Below, piece by piece: positions 6,969 through 7,454 of a stretch of DNA of 7,454 nt (its first letter is position 1; every line of letters starts with the position of its first letter). Origin of the DNA: CAZLXG01 sp964563585 (GTDB lineage Bacteria > Bacteroidota > Bacteroidia > Flavobacteriales > Flavobacteriaceae). The stretch spans positions 1 through 7,454 of the forward strand of contig CAZLXG010000081.1 of assembly GCA_964563585.1 (NCBI GenBank). The letters are read 5' to 3'. The translations under genes were made by a program, and so were the position numbers. Under the pieces are notes generated by a model. It was not told the origin of the DNA and made no database searches. It saw nothing but the letters and a program-made list of their open reading frames with translations.

Positions 6969-6984
6969 TGTTTATCTGTAAACA
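6969..6984. promoter_or_regulatory. Operator-like dyad in the secreted-protein promoter
   Basis: TGTTTATCTGTAAACA is a perfect inverted repeat (TGTTTA, four bases, TAAACA). It lies in the spacer between the -33 and -7 positions of the secreted-protein promoter, where a dimeric repressor could block RNA polymerase. The cognate regulator is not identifiable. Confidence 0.35.
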
Positions 6985-7141
6985 TCATTATATAGATATA
7001 TATTTAGCATTTATTTATACAAAAACCGTTCCTAAACTTAATCAATTCTTAAAACACTTAGTTAATTACACTCACTATCTACCCTATTTGCTACATAAAT
7101 AGTTAAAAATTGTTAAATTATTAATATGTTATACATAGTAC

Positions 7142-7167
7142 TGTAACAAATTTGATTTATTGTCGTC
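7142..7167 (+). promoter_or_regulatory. ECF-sigma-type promoter (TGTAAC-N16-CGTC) for small ORFs
   Basis: TGTAAC at 7142-7147 and CGTC at 7164-7167 are separated by exactly 16 bases. An AAC at -35 and CGTC at -10 with about 16 bases between is the hallmark of promoters read by extracytoplasmic-function sigma factors. Transcription would begin near 7174, leaving a leader of about 27 bases before the ATG at 7201. Just upstream, GTTAAA occurs twice 10 bases apart (7102-7107, 7112-7117) in AT-rich DNA that could act as an UP element. The remainder of the 264-base divergent gap (6937-7200) shows nothing else identifiable beyond the secreted-protein promoter and dyad. Confidence 0.5.
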
Positions 7168-7200
7168 TTATTAGTATAAATCAATTAAAATATAGAAATT

Positions 7201-7287
7201 ATGAGAACATTAAACAGTAATCGAATCAGTGGAACTTTAAACAAAACTAAAAGCCATAATTGGAACACTAAAAGACGTTACAGATAA
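7201..7287 (+). CDS. Putative 28-aa basic small protein or leader peptide
   Basis: ATG at 7201 opens a 28-codon frame ending at TAA 7285-7287. The peptide begins MRTLNSNRISGTLNKT and ends SHNWNTKRRYR: strongly basic (eight K/R, almost no acidic residues) with one Trp, no signal peptide and no membrane segment. Support for translation is an A-rich stretch before the ATG (TATAGAAATT), the usual flavobacterial start context, and an ECF-type promoter about 30 bases upstream. The stop codon lies in the loop of a perfect hairpin (7271-7300). It shares a spaced pattern (L4, S6-N7-R8, W21, R26) with the next small ORF. I do not recognise the family. It could be a real microprotein, a regulatory leader peptide, or a chance ORF. 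Confidence 0.4.
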   Translation: MRTLNSNRISGTLNKTKSHNWNTKRRYR

Positions 7288-7300
7288 TAATAACGTCTTT
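7271..7300 (+). terminator. Perfect 10-bp hairpin followed by a T-rich stretch (terminator or attenuator)
   Basis: AAAGACGTTA (7271-7280) and TAACGTCTTT (7291-7300) pair perfectly around a 10-base loop, and ATTTACC follows, giving CTTTATTT after the stem. It fits a weak intrinsic terminator in the plus direction. The first small ORF's stop (7285-7287) lies in the loop, so a terminating ribosome would cover the left arm. That makes translation-dependent attenuation of the downstream ORF possible. Confidence 0.5.
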
Positions 7301-7330
7301 ATTTACCACAAACATCAATCAATCAAAAAA

Positions 7331-7454
7331 ATGAAAGCAATCAGCAAAATATCAAGACGATTAAACGCCATAACGCAAGAGAATTTATCATCCAATAGAC
7401 GCATCATACATTTTGAATCTTTAAACAACGTTATTTGGAAAGGTAGCAAACGTT
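7331..7454 (+). CDS. Putative small basic protein, 3'-partial, related to the preceding 28-aa ORF
   Basis: ATG at 7331, preceded by AATCAAAAAA (an A-rich start context), opens a frame that is still open after 41 codons at the window edge. The visible part starts MKAISKISRRLNAITQ and ends NNVIWKGSKR; it is very basic, with no signal peptide or membrane helix. An ungapped offset of 15 lines up L19, S21-N22-R23, W36 and R41 with the same residues of the first small ORF (six identities over 23). This suggests a tandem pair of related microproteins, but short alignments can mislead. It lies 43 bases after the first ORF, downstream of the hairpin. The opposite strand is also open here, so coding is not proven. 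Family unknown; the total length cannot be judged. Confidence 0.4.
   Translation, partial: MKAISKISRRLNAITQENLSSNRRIIHFESLNNVIWKGSKR

Noticed and set aside
7322..7454. Open minus-strand frame under the last small ORF
   Set aside because: It has no promoter or A-rich start context in view and reads as hydrophobic antisense of a basic peptide. The plus strand has a promoter and a start context, though the edge prevents certainty.
1..7454. tRNA, rRNA, tmRNA, CRISPR array or transposase
   Set aside because: No cloverleaf with CCA-type ends, no regularly spaced repeats and no transposase or integrase motifs were seen on either strand.

Overview
The window is strongly AT-rich chromosomal DNA, most likely from a marine-type member of the Flavobacteriaceae (Bacteroidetes). 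This rests on four things. Shine-Dalgarno sequences are absent and A-rich stretches precede the start codons instead. There are Bacteroidetes-type -7 boxes (TAnnTTTG) 10 to 25 bases upstream of several genes. Signal peptides end in A-Q. The protein families themselves (M23-LysM peptidase, GN-type GT9, secreted PNTAEF/WNL protein, Lys-rich cold-shock protein) are ones I know from Flavobacteriia. No database search was possible, so names rest on motifs and remembered family patterns.

Layout. The left edge (1-777, +) holds a cell-wall M23 peptidase with a C-terminal LysM domain; its frame is open to the window edge. Positions 779-1170 are a gene graveyard with two decayed fragments, one per strand: the tail of a LytS-type sensor histidine kinase on + and a beta-rich protein fragment on - with one stop and one frameshift. 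Positions 1167-6936 hold six intact genes, all on the minus strand. In transcription order they are a secreted Flavobacteriia-specific protein (GTG start), an SF2 DEAH-box helicase, a cold-shock-domain protein with a basic tail, an EamA-family membrane transporter, a GT9 glycosyltransferase, and a secreted intradiol-dioxygenase-like protein. The transporter and glycosyltransferase are 34 bases apart, follow the cold-shock gene by 49 bases, and may be read together. The first, second and last genes have their own candidate promoters.

The right edge (7142-7454, +) is the least ordinary part. A TGTAAC-N16-CGTC promoter of extracytoplasmic-function (ECF) sigma-factor type precedes two very small, very basic reading frames. 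The first has 28 codons and its stop codon lies in the loop of a perfect 10-bp hairpin. The second runs off the window. The two peptides share a spaced L-x-SNR...W...R pattern at identical spacing, suggesting related microproteins or a leader-peptide arrangement.

The middle genes look like ordinary chromosomal housekeeping and envelope functions. No RNA genes, insertion sequences, CRISPR arrays or complete mobile elements were seen.
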